Positions 18,582 through 30,730 of a stretch of 64,000 nucleotides of DNA are shown piece by piece (within the stretch, counting starts at the first letter, position 1; the number at the start of each line of letters is the position of its first letter). Below the pieces are notes generated by a model. The model did not search any database. It saw nothing but the letters and a program-made list of their open reading frames with translations, and was not told the DNA's origin. The position numbers and the translations under genes were made by a program. Location: contig NZ_CP097127.1 in the NCBI RefSeq assembly GCF_023330665.1, forward strand, positions 1,798,001 to 1,862,000. Reading direction: 5' to 3'. The DNA is from Conexibacter sp. S30A1. Its GTDB lineage: Bacteria; Actinomycetota; Thermoleophilia; Solirubrobacterales; Solirubrobacteraceae.

Positions 18582-19898
18582 GTGAGCGAGGGACAACAGC
18601 CACAGGATCCGCAGGACCAGTTCGAGCTGATCGAGTTCGAGGATGTGGAGGCCTCGCCCGGCACCAGTCTGCTGCGCATCTCGGGCCGGCCGGGACAGTC
18701 GCCGCAAAGCGGCGACCTGACGCTTCTGATCGAAGCCGGCGGCGAGGTTCACCGGCACGAGCAGCTGCCAGCCCTGCCGGGACCACCGGGGCTGCTGCGG
18801 GCGGCGTTCTCGGTTCCGCGCGCGCGCATCGGCGCGGACGCAAGCTACTCGCTTGAGCTGCCCGATGGCAGGTCGGTGCGACTCCCAGCTCCGGCGTCCA
18901 GGCAGCCGGCGCTCGGTGGCAGCCTGCCGCCGGCCGTGAGCACGGGCCTCGAAGCGCCCCCGAGAGCAGAGTCCCCCCGGCTGGTCGAGGCAGAGCGCCT
19001 GGCAGAGTCAAGGCGGCTTGCGATCGGCGAGCTGGAGCGCCGCCTGGAGGGCGAGCGCGAGCGACGCACGGCGGCCGAGTCAGAGCTCGCGGCGCTGCGC
19101 AACGAGCGCGACCAGGCCCGCGCGGACCGCGACGCCGCGCTGGCTGACCGGGACGCCGCAATCGAGGATCGCGACCAGGCGGAGGCCAGAGCGAAGGCGT
19201 CAGCCGCGAGCGCCGGGGCGCTTGAGGCGCAGCTCCGAGCGGCCGCAGATGCGGCGACGCGAACGCAGGTGACGCTCGAGGCGGAGCTCTCAGACCGGTC
19301 AGCCGAGCTCGAGCGTGTGCGCGCGGCGGCGGAGACGGCGCAGGCGCGGGCACACGCCAGCCGTCGCGAGGCGACCGAACTGGACGAGCGGCTGGCCCAT
19401 GCGCAGGCCCAGATAACCGTGATGCAACAGACCCTGGACGAGCGTGAGGCCGAGCACGCCAAGGAGCTCGAGAGCGCGCGAGCGCGGACCGACGGCCCAC
19501 AGGCACAGGCCGAGGAGACCCAGGCGACGCGCCGGCGCAACGCCGAGCTCGAGTCGACGCTGGCGGAGCTCGACGCGGCGCTCGCGACCCGTGCGGCGGA
19601 GATTGAGCTGCTGCGTGAAGCGCTCGCGGCCGGCAGGGCCGCGCCAGCCGTCGTTGCCAACGGGAGCGTGCCAGGCGAGGTCCTGGCCGGCGACGCCTCG
19701 GCCGTACTGGCCGCGGAGGTCGAGCTGCTGCGCGCTCAGGTGCAGGAACACAGGGAACAGACGCAGCGTTACCAGGTTGAGGCGCAGGAGGCGCTCGCCC
19801 GCGCCCGGGCAGCGGAGGAGGCGCTCGTGGCGACCACCGCCGAGAGCGCGCTCACCCGCGAGGCGCTGGCGCTCGAGGCTGCTCGAGCCCGCGACTGA
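18582..19898 (+). CDS. Long alanine/glutamate-rich coiled-coil protein
   Basis: A 438-residue protein from GTG 18582 (a TTG at 18555 is possible). Residues 1-110 look globular and beta-rich (FELIEFEDVEASPGTSLLRISG; ADASYSLELPDGRSVRLP). A proline-rich linker follows, then about 300 residues of heptad-like coiled coil full of ERDQARADRDAALADRDAAIE and EAELSDRSAELERVRAAAE. No signal peptide, membrane segment or enzymatic motif is visible. It lies between galE and nrdJ. Proteins of this build can scaffold cell division or the envelope, but I do not recognise the family and assign no function. Confidence 0.7.
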   Translation: MSEGQQPQDPQDQFELIEFEDVEASPGTSLLRISGRPGQSPQSGDLTLLIEAGGEVHRHEQLPALPGPPGLLRAAFSVPRARIGADASYSLELPDGRSVRLPAPASRQPALGGSLPPAVSTGLEAPPRAESPRLVEAERLAESRRLAIGELERRLEGERERRTAAESELAALRNERDQARADRDAALADRDAAIEDRDQAEARAKASAASAGALEAQLRAAADAATRTQVTLEAELSDRSAELERVRAAAETAQARAHASRREATELDERLAHAQAQITVMQQTLDEREAEHAKELESARARTDGPQAQAEETQATRRRNAELESTLAELDAALATRAAEIELLREALAAGRAAPAVVANGSVPGEVLAGDASAVLAAEVELLRAQVQEHREQTQRYQVEAQEALARARAAEEALVATTAESALTREALALEAARARD

Positions 19899-20116
19899 AG
19901 CGTCGGCGCACCGCCTCTGGGCGCAGTGCCGCAGGTGCAGCGGGGCTCACTACAGTCTGTGGTGCTGCCCTTTTCCCAAACTGCGGCGTTTTCGGCGTTG
20001 GGACCGGGTCGCAGGGTGTTTCCGTCCGACCCAGGCGGGATGCTTCACGACCCCCCAGCCGCCGGGCGGGAGGAGGCAATTTCACAGCAGCAGCGACGCG
20101 AAGGAGACGTAAGCCA

Positions 20117-23035
<2,919 letters not shown>

Positions 23036-23107
23036 TGCCAGTGGCCACGGCGACGAGAGCGGGTTTGGTCGAGATCTGAGAGCGCCAGCCACAGCGTGAG
23101 ACCTGAC

Positions 23108-23139
23108 GGGAGAGGCCCTGCTGATGCAGGGCCTCTCCC
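23108..23139. terminator. Bidirectional hairpin terminator
   Basis: A perfect 14-bp stem with TGAT loop, GGGAGAGGCCCTGC on the left arm, sits between the convergent nrdJ and MMPL genes. A CTTAA follows rather than a long U-tract. It is well placed to stop both transcripts. Confidence 0.75.
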
Positions 23140-23214
23140 CCTTAACCGGCGAATCGCCCGCACCATCACGCGCTGGCAGGCGAAGATCACGGCCGTGCAC
23201 GGCGGGCCAGAGGC

Positions 23215-25368
23215 TCAAGCCTGGGCGGGCAACGGCGCCGCTACCCGGGGCGAGCCCTGCAGCCAGGCGGGCGCCCACCAGTTGTAGCGGTCGAACAGGA
23301 ACATGAGCGATGGCACGATCATCAGGCGGATCACGCTGGCGTCGATCAGCACGCTCGCTCCGAGCCCGAGGGCAAGCATCTTGATGTCCACCTTCGTTGA
23401 GAGCAGGAACGCAAAGAACACACTGGCCATGATCAGCGCCGCGCACGTGATCACGAGCGCTGTCTGGGCCAGGCCGCTGGCGACGCTCTTGGCGTTATCG
23501 CCGCTTTCGAGCCAGTGCTCGCGGATGCGCGAGACCAGAAACACCTCATAGTCCATCGACAGGCCAAAGACGATCGCGAAGATGATCATCGGCACGTAGG
23601 ATTCGATCGGCACGGTTCCGTCCACGCCGAGCAGGCTCGAGCCCCAACCCCATTGGAAGACGGCGACCAGAATGCCGTAGGCGGCCCCGATCGAGAGCAG
23701 GTTCAGCAGCACGGCCTTGACGGCCACCACGGGGCTGCGAAACGCCGTAAGCAGCAGGACGAACGCGGCGGTGAGCACGACCGCGATGATGATGCCCAGG
23801 CGGGCCGTGACGGTGTTGACGAACTCAACGGTGGCTGCCGTGCCGCCGGTCACATACGCCCGATCGCCGCTGCCGGCCAGGGCCTGCGGCAGCACCTGGT
23901 ATTGCAGGCGGTGCACCAGGCTCGCCGTCGCCGTGTCACCAGGCCCGCTGCCGGGCAGAACCTTGCCGACGATCAGACTGCCGGCGTCCGCCAGGCCCAT
24001 GCGCGGCACCGAGCTCACATCGACCTGCGCGCGCAGCACCGAGACCAGGTGTGAGGCGAGCTCCGTACTCACGCTTCGCTTGGCAGGCGGTGCCACGACG
24101 ATCGTCAGCGGGCCGTTGGCCCCAGCGCCAAAGCCCCGCTGGATCGCCAGGTAGGCCTGGTGGTCGCTGAAGCTGGCGGGCTCGGCGGTCGGCTGTATGT
24201 GGCCGATGCGCATCGAGAGAACCGGGATCGCAAGCACCAGCAGCAGGCCGATCCCACCCAGCGCAAAGCGCCACGGGTGGCGTTCGATCGTGGCCACGTA
24301 GCGGTGCATGGCTGAACCCTCGCCGCTCGGCTCGGCGACGAGGCGACGGACAGCGTGGCGGTCGATGCCGCGCCCCGCAAAGCCCAGCAGCGCCGGTACC
24401 AGGGTGAGCGCCGCGAGCGCGGCGACAGCGACCGTGATCGCCGCTGCCAGCCCCAGCTTGCCGATGAACGAGATCCCCGACGCGTAGAGACCAAGCATCG
24501 CGATCACCACCGTCGAGGCCGCCGTCAGCACCGCGTGACCGCTGGCCGAGACGGTGGCGCGGATCGCCTGCTCGACCTCGCTGCCGTCGATCAGGCGCTG
24601 GCGGAAACGTGTCGTCATGAACAGCGCGTAGTCGATCCCCACCCCCAGCCCGATCATCAGCGCCAGCGTCGGCGCGCTCGTGCCGAACGCCACGGCCGCC
24701 GCAACGACCCCAAGCGTCCCCAATCCGGTGAAGACGGCCAGCGCCGCGCTGAGCAGTGGCAGTCCGGCGGCATACACCGAGCCAAAGCCGACCAGCAGCA
24801 CGACCAGCGCGACCAGGATCCCGATCGTCTCCGAAGTCGCATCCTTTGCCTTCGGCTCAGCGGCCAGCCCCAGCCCACCGCCGTAGAAGACCTTGAGACC
24901 GACGCGGCGCGCCGGAGCAACGGCGGAGTCGACCTGGTTGACGTAGCCCTTGCCGAGCTTCTGTGGGTTCTGGTTGAAGTTGATGCTGGCGTAGGCGATG
25001 GTGCCCTTGGCCGACAGCGTGGACGTGCCGAGCGGGTCGCCGACCGCCAGCACGTGCGGGAGGCCCTGCAGGTCCTTCACCGACTGCTCAATCGCCTGCC
25101 TGTCGTTGCTCAGCGGGGCGCCGCCTGACTCAAAGACGACCTGGCCACTCTGGCCGCCGGCGCGTGGATCGTGCGCCTGCAGGATGTTCAGGCCGTTTTG
25201 GGCCGGACTCCCCGGAATCGTGAGCGTGTCGCTGTAGCTGCTGTTCACCACCCTGTGGGCGAGCGTCGCGGCCACCAGCAGCGCGATCCAGCCCGCCAGC
25301 ACGAGCCAGCGCCGGCGCGCCGCCCAGACGCCGAGCGAGCCGAGTCGCGAATCGGAGCGTTCTGTCAT
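23215..25368 (-). CDS. MMPL/RND family membrane transporter
   Basis: A 717-residue protein with the MMPL duplication. A first TM after about residue 20 is followed by a large extracytoplasmic loop (residues about 45-170). A cluster of TMs carries IGLGVGIDYALFMTTRFRQRL, then a second loop and a matching cluster with IVFGLSMDYEVFLVSRIREHW. The two GxxxDY motifs are the proton-relay sites of this family. It probably exports a lipid or hydrophobic compound using the proton gradient. The ATG at 25368 lies within a 16-bp palindrome and begins the true N-terminus; a longer open frame is antisense to the TetR gene. It is divergent from that regulator. Confidence 0.9.
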   Translation of the reverse strand: MTERSDSRLGSLGVWAARRRWLVLAGWIALLVAATLAHRVVNSSYSDTLTIPGSPAQNGLNILQAHDPRAGGQSGQVVFESGGAPLSNDRQAIEQSVKDLQGLPHVLAVGDPLGTSTLSAKGTIAYASINFNQNPQKLGKGYVNQVDSAVAPARRVGLKVFYGGGLGLAAEPKAKDATSETIGILVALVVLLVGFGSVYAAGLPLLSAALAVFTGLGTLGVVAAAVAFGTSAPTLALMIGLGVGIDYALFMTTRFRQRLIDGSEVEQAIRATVSASGHAVLTAASTVVIAMLGLYASGISFIGKLGLAAAITVAVAALAALTLVPALLGFAGRGIDRHAVRRLVAEPSGEGSAMHRYVATIERHPWRFALGGIGLLLVLAIPVLSMRIGHIQPTAEPASFSDHQAYLAIQRGFGAGANGPLTIVVAPPAKRSVSTELASHLVSVLRAQVDVSSVPRMGLADAGSLIVGKVLPGSGPGDTATASLVHRLQYQVLPQALAGSGDRAYVTGGTAATVEFVNTVTARLGIIIAVVLTAAFVLLLTAFRSPVVAVKAVLLNLLSIGAAYGILVAVFQWGWGSSLLGVDGTVPIESYVPMIIFAIVFGLSMDYEVFLVSRIREHWLESGDNAKSVASGLAQTALVITCAALIMASVFFAFLLSTKVDIKMLALGLGASVLIDASVIRLMIVPSLMFLFDRYNWWAPAWLQGSPRVAAPLPAQA

Positions 25369-25377
25369 GCATGACAG
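25362..25377. promoter_or_regulatory. TetR-type operator overlapping the MMPL start codon
   Basis: CTGTCATGCATGACAG is a perfect 16-bp palindrome covering the MMPL start codon (25366-25368). A related half-site pair TCA-GGTG-TGACA lies nearer the TetR start. Binding by the divergent TetR protein would block MMPL expression directly. Confidence 0.65.
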
Positions 25378-25416
25378 CTTTACAGAAACCGCGTCAGGTG
25401 TGACAAATTCTTTGAG

Positions 25417-26139
25417 GTGACCGACCCGGATCCCGACCCGCGCGACCTCATCATCGGGAGCCCCGCTCCGAACGCCGACGCCCCGCCCGCAGCCAAAGCC
25501 GCCGGGACTGGCCGACGCGCGGCCCACAGGCGCGCGACCGCGGCCGCGATCCAGGCGGCGGCCGACAAGCTGGTCGCCGAACGCGGGTTTCATGCCACCA
25601 CGGTGCGCGAGATAGCCGCCGCGGCCGGGGTCACCGAGCGCACCTTCTACCGCTACTTCGACGGCAAGGAAGGGATCGTCGCCTCCAAACTCGGCACCTG
25701 GATGCAGGCAGCACACGCGGCGATCATCGCTCGCCCCGTGGCTGAGAGCCCCGTGCGCGCGGTGCGCATGGCGCTGGTGCAGCTGGCCGCCGCGATCGAG
25801 CGGAGCCCCGAGCGCGAGCTGCTATGGGCGTTCACCGACAGCGCCGCGACGTTCAACTCGATGCGACGCTCCGGTCAGCGTCCCCTGCTGCGGATCGAGC
25901 AGCTGATCACAGACGCGCTGCTCGAGCGCGCTCGGCAGGCTGGCCGCGCCGACGACAAACCGACGCGGGCTGCGGATCGCTTCACCAGCGAGCTTGTGGC
26001 GCGGACCGCGGTGGCCGCGCTGCGCACGATCGGCGCGGAGCGACGGCGCGTCCTCGATGCAGGCGCCCCGCAGCCGGTCCTGATGATCGACCGCGCGTTC
26101 GACACGCTGCAGTCGGTGTTCTGCGATCAGCAGCACTGA
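25417..26139 (+). CDS. TetR family transcriptional regulator
   Basis: A 240-residue regulator. After a disordered Pro/Ala-rich stretch (1-35), the helix-turn-helix is VREIAAAAGVTERTFYRYFDGKE (about 62-84). The rest is a helical ligand domain. It is divergent from the MMPL transporter with 48 bp between starts and a strong palindrome in between, the standard exporter-repressor arrangement. The GTG start is supported by the short gap. The stop codon abuts the stop codon of the convergent SGNH gene with no spacer. Confidence 0.87.
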   Translation: MTDPDPDPRDLIIGSPAPNADAPPAAKAAGTGRRAAHRRATAAAIQAAADKLVAERGFHATTVREIAAAAGVTERTFYRYFDGKEGIVASKLGTWMQAAHAAIIARPVAESPVRAVRMALVQLAAAIERSPERELLWAFTDSAATFNSMRRSGQRPLLRIEQLITDALLERARQAGRADDKPTRAADRFTSELVARTAVAALRTIGAERRRVLDAGAPQPVLMIDRAFDTLQSVFCDQQH

Positions 26140-27138
26140 TCAACGCGCCCGCGCCTCCGCCCGCCACAGCTCGGCGAGGATTGGACGCAACCGGTTTGCC
26201 AGGCGCGGACCAAGGGCTTGGGCGTACTGGGGCGTGATGTGGTTGCCGTCCTCGCTCGTGACGATCCCGCCGATCACGGTCGGGCAGAGATCGCCCTCAC
26301 AAAACCACTGTAGGGTCGGGATCGCGGGGTAGCCATGGCTGACGACCATCGCCTGAATGCGTTGCAGCGAGGCGCGGATAGCGGGCGTCAGATGCAGAGC
26401 GCAGCGCGCCAGGTTGGCGCCCGGCGCAGCCATGCACTGCGCCGGCGTGGGCACGTTATTCACATACCAGTCGTCGCTCGGCGCATCCGCCAGCAGCACA
26501 GGATGTGGGACCGCCCGCATCACGCGCGCCACCAGACGCGCCGCCAGCCCAGCCTGCGCCACCGTGTAGTTGTCCGTCAGGAAGCTCACGATGGTGGCCG
26601 ACGGGCGCAGCCGCGCGATGACTCCCAGGACGCCCCGCCACCAGCTCAGGCACGGCCAACCGGGGCGATTCTCATGCAGCGCCCACAGGGCACAGCCGGG
26701 CTTGGCCAGCGGGACGAGCCTGAAGCCCAGGCGTCTCGCCGCCCGCACAAACGCCGGCGTCCACATGGAGGCATGCGAGTCGCCGAGCAGGACAACGGTG
26801 TGGCGCGCCTGAACGTCACCGAGGCTGCAAAGCTGGTAGCTCAGACCGGACCCGAAGGCAGGCAGGCATGCCGACGCGATCGGCTGCCCCGCGCCGGCCG
26901 CTGTTGCGGGGTCGAGCACGGTGGGGATGGGCGCGCCCGCGCGCGCGAGCGCGGCGGCGGCCACAACCGGCGCCACCGGTCGCTGATCGAACAGCTCCCC
27001 GCCAGGCGACGACGGTCGCGACCTGGCCACCGGCCGCGCCGGCGACGCGGCCACCAAGGGGGACCCGGCAACCGCAGCGCCAGCGAGCAACACCACCGCC
27101 AAGGTGAGCAGACGCAACCTCACTGGACGATCAATCAC
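26140..27138 (-). CDS. Exported SGNH-domain protein
   Basis: A 332-residue protein with an N-terminal hydrophobic signal (LTLAVVLLAGAAVAGSP). The SGNH domain is of the kind found at the C-terminus of OafA/YrhL acyltransferases. The nucleophile block is VVLLGDSHASMW, and a C-terminal SEDGNHITPQYAQAL supplies the Asp/His pair. Several Cys (CLPAFG, YQLCSLG, GCALW, WPCLSWW) suggest disulfides outside the membrane. There is no attached acyltransferase membrane domain, so it acts as a stand-alone exported esterase or transferase. The GTG start is likely but an alternative lies five codons in. Confidence 0.78.
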   Translation of the reverse strand: MIDRPVRLRLLTLAVVLLAGAAVAGSPLVAASPARPVARSRPSSPGGELFDQRPVAPVVAAAALARAGAPIPTVLDPATAAGAGQPIASACLPAFGSGLSYQLCSLGDVQARHTVVLLGDSHASMWTPAFVRAARRLGFRLVPLAKPGCALWALHENRPGWPCLSWWRGVLGVIARLRPSATIVSFLTDNYTVAQAGLAARLVARVMRAVPHPVLLADAPSDDWYVNNVPTPAQCMAAPGANLARCALHLTPAIRASLQRIQAMVVSHGYPAIPTLQWFCEGDLCPTVIGGIVTSEDGNHITPQYAQALGPRLANRLRPILAELWRAEARAR

Positions 27139-27466
27139 GAACCGACGCCGAGCATCAAAACCACCGCAACCGGGATTGCGCTACCCAAAGGCAACCGGTT
27201 CCAACCGCCGCCGCGAGCCCTCGCTCCGCACAGCCGCCCACCAACCGCAGCCGAGGCTCGAGCAAGCCGCTGTCCTGCCGACCCCCTTTGCGTGGGTGAC
27301 GCGACACAACCAGCGATCGGGCCGCCGCCCAGCCACGAGGCAGACAACATGTGCCGCATGCTGGTCAGTGAAGGCACACGGATCGTGACCAGCGATGCGT
27401 CCAGTCCACATCACGGCCATCCGGCACACCGCGAACCTTTCTGGCGCGGTGGGCGAATCAGCTGCA
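27139..27466. other. Intergenic region upstream of ECF sigma gene
   Basis: No gene with protein character was found between the divergent SGNH and sigma-factor genes. A GAACC at about 27431 resembles an ECF -35, but no matching -10 is convincing. Weak hairpins only. Confidence 0.3.
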
Positions 27467-28099
27467 ATGGATGACACCTACGCACAACCACCTGTCGCGG
27501 CCATGCTGCGCACCCGCGGCGCGACGCACCCAGCGGGACCAACCGACGCCGAACTGGTCGCAAGGTCGCTGCGTGATCCCGAAGCGTTCACGCGGCTCTT
27601 CGAGCGACATTGGGAAGCGGTCCACCGCTTCTGCAGCAGCCGAGCCGGGGCGGCCGGAGAGGACATAGCCGCCGAGAGCTTCCGGGTGGCGTTCGACCGT
27701 CGCTGGCGCTTTGACGCGCGCTATACCGACGCGCGACCGTGGCTCTTCGGGATCGCGAACAACCTGCTGCGCGACCACTTTCGCAGCGCCCGTCGCGAGG
27801 AGCAGAAGCTCTCGCGATCAGCAGCGCTGGATGTGCTCACCAAGGGCGGTGACGAGCTCAACCCGCTCGAGCGTCAGATGCTCGGCGCCGAGCTCGCGGC
27901 CGCACTGAAGGACCTGCCTGCGGTGGACCGCGACGCGCTGCTCCTGCTCGCCTGGGCCGACCTGGACTACGAACAGATAGCACGGGCGCTCGGCGTTCCC
28001 GTCGGCACGGTGCGCTCACGCATCCACCGAGCACGCCAGCGCGTGCGCGCATACCTCAAAACCAGCCAACACGACAACGAACAGGACGGGCTTCGATGA
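27467..28099 (+). CDS. RNA polymerase ECF sigma factor
   Basis: A 210-residue sigma-70-family ECF factor. Region 2 runs through FTRLFERHWEAVHRFCSSRAG to RPWLFGIANNLLRDHFRSARR (about 35-115). Region 4 is LDYEQIARALGVPVGTVRSRIHRARQRVRAYL (about 168-200). The ATG at 27467 is preferred to an upstream start because region 2 begins soon after. The stop overlaps the start of the next gene (ATGA), which encodes a CU044_5270-like membrane protein, a common actinobacterial sigma partner. The signal sensed is not evident. Confidence 0.87.
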   Translation: MDDTYAQPPVAAMLRTRGATHPAGPTDAELVARSLRDPEAFTRLFERHWEAVHRFCSSRAGAAGEDIAAESFRVAFDRRWRFDARYTDARPWLFGIANNLLRDHFRSARREEQKLSRSAALDVLTKGGDELNPLERQMLGAELAAALKDLPAVDRDALLLLAWADLDYEQIARALGVPVGTVRSRIHRARQRVRAYLKTSQHDNEQDGLR

Positions 28100-29145
28100 C
28101 CGATCACGACCTCGATTGGGTGGCCGCACAGCGACCCGACCGCCGACCCACCGATCCGGCCGCACACGACCGTGCGCTGCTCGCGCTGCTGCGCCACGCA
28201 AGCTCGCAACCTGCCCCCAGGCGGGGCCAGCACGGCAGGTGGCGGGTGGGTGGGCGCGCGCCGCGCCAGCTCACCCTCGCCACCGCGAGCGTCGCCGCGA
28301 TCGCCGCTGCCCTGGTGGCCTTCACGGCAGGCGGCAAGCACGGCACTGCCCCGGCGCTCGGCCTCCAGGCGCACGGGGGTGGCCCGGCGCTCGTGCGCCT
28401 CGCGGGCAACATCAGCGCATCGGCCACTCCGCCGGGCAACGCGACGCTCGTCCAGCGCACCACGACGCTCAGCGCCCAGGCAGCCGGCGGCCCTGTGACC
28501 ATCACCGTCTACGACCTCTACGGCGACAACGGAACCTGCTACTTCTCCCGCAGCGAGAGTGGCCTGGCGGCACAGGTTGCGGCCAACAACAACCAAGGCG
28601 GCGGTCTGTTCGCCCGCGAGATCGCGGCGGCGCAGGCCGCCGCCACCGGCAACGTGACACAGGCGGCGCTCGCCCTGGCAAACGCCCCAGACACCAACGG
28701 ACAGCCGCAGATCACGCCCACCACGGGGACATCCGCGGCGGACCTTGCCTCCGCGAAGCTCAAGGACAAGCTCACGGGCTTTCCCTACGACCCGAACGCG
28801 ACCATCTACAACAACCGGGTCTGGGAGAACGCGCAGGACGCGCTCATCGCCGGCACCGGCAACCCCGAGGTACGGGCGGGCGTGCTCAAGATCCTCGCCA
28901 CCCTGCCCGGCGTGAGCGTGACAGACGGCACCAGTGCCGGCCAGCCGACGCTGGTCCTCACCGGCGGTTCGGACGAGGTGGGGCCCGACTATCAGGAACA
29001 GCTGACGATCAACTCCCAGACGGGCACGCCGATCAGCTTCGCGGGCGGGTCGCCCAACGGCGCCCCCGCGACACAGGTCTCATACAAGGTTGCCCGCGTG
29101 ACGCTATCCCAGGTGGCCGCGGGCACGCTGCCGAGCTTCCACTAG
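28096..29145 (+). CDS. CU044_5270-like sigma-factor partner with one TM segment
   Basis: A 349-residue protein. A cytoplasmic N-terminus of about 60 residues is rich in Arg. A single transmembrane helix (TLATASVAAIAAALVAFTAGG) and a long exported domain follow. The WENAQDALIAGTGNPEVRAGVLKILATLPGV segment and the closing YKVARVTLSQVAAG strand match the CU044_5270 family, often encoded beside ECF sigma genes. It could act as an anti-sigma or signal sensor, though no ZAS zinc motif is present. It is coupled to the sigma gene by ATGA. Confidence 0.75.
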   Translation: MTDHDLDWVAAQRPDRRPTDPAAHDRALLALLRHASSQPAPRRGQHGRWRVGGRAPRQLTLATASVAAIAAALVAFTAGGKHGTAPALGLQAHGGGPALVRLAGNISASATPPGNATLVQRTTTLSAQAAGGPVTITVYDLYGDNGTCYFSRSESGLAAQVAANNNQGGGLFAREIAAAQAAATGNVTQAALALANAPDTNGQPQITPTTGTSAADLASAKLKDKLTGFPYDPNATIYNNRVWENAQDALIAGTGNPEVRAGVLKILATLPGVSVTDGTSAGQPTLVLTGGSDEVGPDYQEQLTINSQTGTPISFAGGSPNGAPATQVSYKVARVTLSQVAAGTLPSFH

Positions 29146-29154
29146 AACGAAGCG

Positions 29155-29188
29155 CGCGCCGCTCTCCGAACACCCGGAGAGCGGCGCG
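29155..29188 (+). terminator. Strong hairpin after the sigma-factor operon
   Basis: A perfect 14-bp GC-rich stem (left arm CGCGCCGCTCTCCG) with a 6-nt loop lies ten bases after the stop codon. No U-tract follows. It also faces the end of the convergent malic enzyme gene. Confidence 0.75.
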
Positions 29189-29214
29189 TCGGCTGCACCA
29201 GGCGCAACCCTGGC

Positions 29215-30549
29215 TCAGGGCTCGGCGCCCAGACGCTCCAGATCCGCCACGCCGCTGTCAATCGCAGCCTGGCGCACCGCGCCGGCGACGGCCTCATGCA
29301 CCCTGCGGTCGAGCACCTCCGGGATCAGCTCCGAGGAGACCGTCAGCCCGGCGAGCGCCCAGGCGGCCGCCCGCTTCATCTCGAGGTTGATCTCGCTGGC
29401 CCCGGCCTGCAGTGCACCCTTGAAGATCCCCGGGTAGCCGAGCACATTGTTGACACTCGTGCCGTCGGCGGCGAACGCCGCGCCAGCCGCGAGCGCCGCC
29501 TCGGGCTCGATCTCCGGAGCCGGGTTGGTGAGCGCGAAGATGACCTGACCGGGCCGCACCATCGCGGGCGTGATCAGCCCCGGTCTGCCACTGGTCGCAA
29601 CCACCACGTCACACTCACGCATGAGCGTCTGCAGATCGCTGATCTCGATCCCACGCCCCGTGGCGTGCTGCTGCGCAGCAGGGCTCGGGTCGCTTGCCAG
29701 TACCCGCCGCACACCGGCATCGTGGATCAGCGTCGCGATGCCGAAGCCAGCAGCCCCCAGACCGATCTGTCCGACGACCGCCTCATCGAGCCGGATCCCG
29801 GCCTGGCGGCAGGCGGCGATCAGCGCCGCCAAAGTGACCACGGCGGTCCCGTGAACGTCGTCGTGCATGACCGGTTGTGGCAGCGCCTCGATCAGCCGCC
29901 GCTCGATCTCAAAGCATGAGGGGGTGGATATGTCCTCGAGGTGGATCCCACCAAAGCCGGGCGCAATCCGCACAACCGTCTCGACGAACTCATCCACATC
30001 GGTTGTGTCGACCAGGATCGGCACGGCTGTGATGTCCACGAGCTGGGCGTAGAACATCGCCTTGCCCTCCATCACGGGCATCGCCGCCACCGGGCCGATG
30101 TCACCGAGCCCCAGCACACGCGTGCCGTTGGTGCAGATCGCGACGCTGCGGCCGATCATGGTGAAGCGCGCCGCCAGCTGTGGATACTCGTGGATCGCGC
30201 TTGCGACCCGAGCGACGCCGGGCGTGTAGACATCGCGCACCTCCTGGTTGGAGGTCACAACCCGGCAGGGACGCATCTCCACCTTGCCTCCGACATGGGC
30301 GATGAAGGCGCGGTCGTGATACCACACAACGCGCACGCCGGGGAGCTCGCCGAGCGCCACCGCCAACTGATCTGCGTGTTCTCGGTCGCGCAGCTCAACG
30401 GTGATCTCGCGAATCGCCTCGAGCCGGGCGATCGTGATCGTGTGGACATCGCCGATCAGACCATCGAGCTCGCTGATCCGCTGCGCGACCTGAGCCAGGT
30501 ACCCAGCCTGATGCGGGATGCGCAGGCGGTAGGTGCAGTCCATCGGCAT
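29215..30549 (-). CDS. NAD(P)-dependent malic enzyme with N-terminal ACT domain
   Basis: A 444-residue malic enzyme that decarboxylates malate to pyruvate. Residues about 1-80 form an ACT-like regulatory domain (YRLRIPHQAGYLAQVAQRISELDG). The catalytic part has VYTPGVARV (Tyr), GLGDIGPVAAMPVMEGKAMFY (catalytic Lys), HLEDISTPSCFEIE and MHDDVHGTAVV (metal Asp/Glu). A Rossmann GLGAAGFGIA and FALTNPAPEI follow. The ATG at 30549 (or 30543) starts at the ACT fold. The ACT domain suggests allosteric control by a small ligand. It balances the C4 pool beside the glyoxylate and aromatic genes. Confidence 0.88.
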   Translation of the reverse strand: MPMDCTYRLRIPHQAGYLAQVAQRISELDGLIGDVHTITIARLEAIREITVELRDREHADQLAVALGELPGVRVVWYHDRAFIAHVGGKVEMRPCRVVTSNQEVRDVYTPGVARVASAIHEYPQLAARFTMIGRSVAICTNGTRVLGLGDIGPVAAMPVMEGKAMFYAQLVDITAVPILVDTTDVDEFVETVVRIAPGFGGIHLEDISTPSCFEIERRLIEALPQPVMHDDVHGTAVVTLAALIAACRQAGIRLDEAVVGQIGLGAAGFGIATLIHDAGVRRVLASDPSPAAQQHATGRGIEISDLQTLMRECDVVVATSGRPGLITPAMVRPGQVIFALTNPAPEIEPEAALAAGAAFAADGTSVNNVLGYPGIFKGALQAGASEINLEMKRAAAWALAGLTVSSELIPEVLDRRVHEAVAGAVRQAAIDSGVADLERLGAEP

Positions 30550-30693
30550 GGCAGGCCTATCGTAGGGCCAGAGCAGCGGACACGGCGCCCGCATCGTCTC
30601 GCCTGTCCGACGGGCCTGGCTGAGGCACCCCGCGCAGCACCGGGACAGCCCCGGCGTTCAACCGCACGCCTGGGCGCCACCTCGCACGCGAAA

Positions 30694-30715
30694 GACACTC
30701 TCTGCATGCAGTGTC
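30694..30715. promoter_or_regulatory. Candidate operator of the ring-cleavage operon
   Basis: GACACT-N10-AGTGTC forms perfect 6-bp arms, and a 10-bp palindrome CTGCATGCAG lies inside. It ends 16 bases before the first gene of the aromatic operon. No regulator gene is adjacent, so the binder is unknown. Confidence 0.5.
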
Positions 30716-30730
30716 CGCTACCTTCTGGCC

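Noticed and set aside
18541..19506. N-terminal extension of galE of over 300 codons
   Set aside because: It is antisense to the coiled-coil gene, is low-complexity Arg/Ala/Pro, and the GalE Rossmann fold begins exactly at the ATG at 18540.
19899..20116. Possible cobalamin riboswitch before the B12-dependent reductase
   Set aside because: The conserved B12-box pattern is not present; only GC-rich hairpins were seen.
23215..25716. Longer MMPL reading starting at 25716
   Set aside because: The extra 116 codons are antisense to the TetR gene and not membrane-like; the ATG at 25368 starts the first transmembrane segment.
27190..27220. CGGTTCCAACCG-like stretch suggestive of a tRNA T-arm
   Set aside because: The loop does not fit the TTCRANY consensus and no acceptor, D or anticodon arms could be folded around it.
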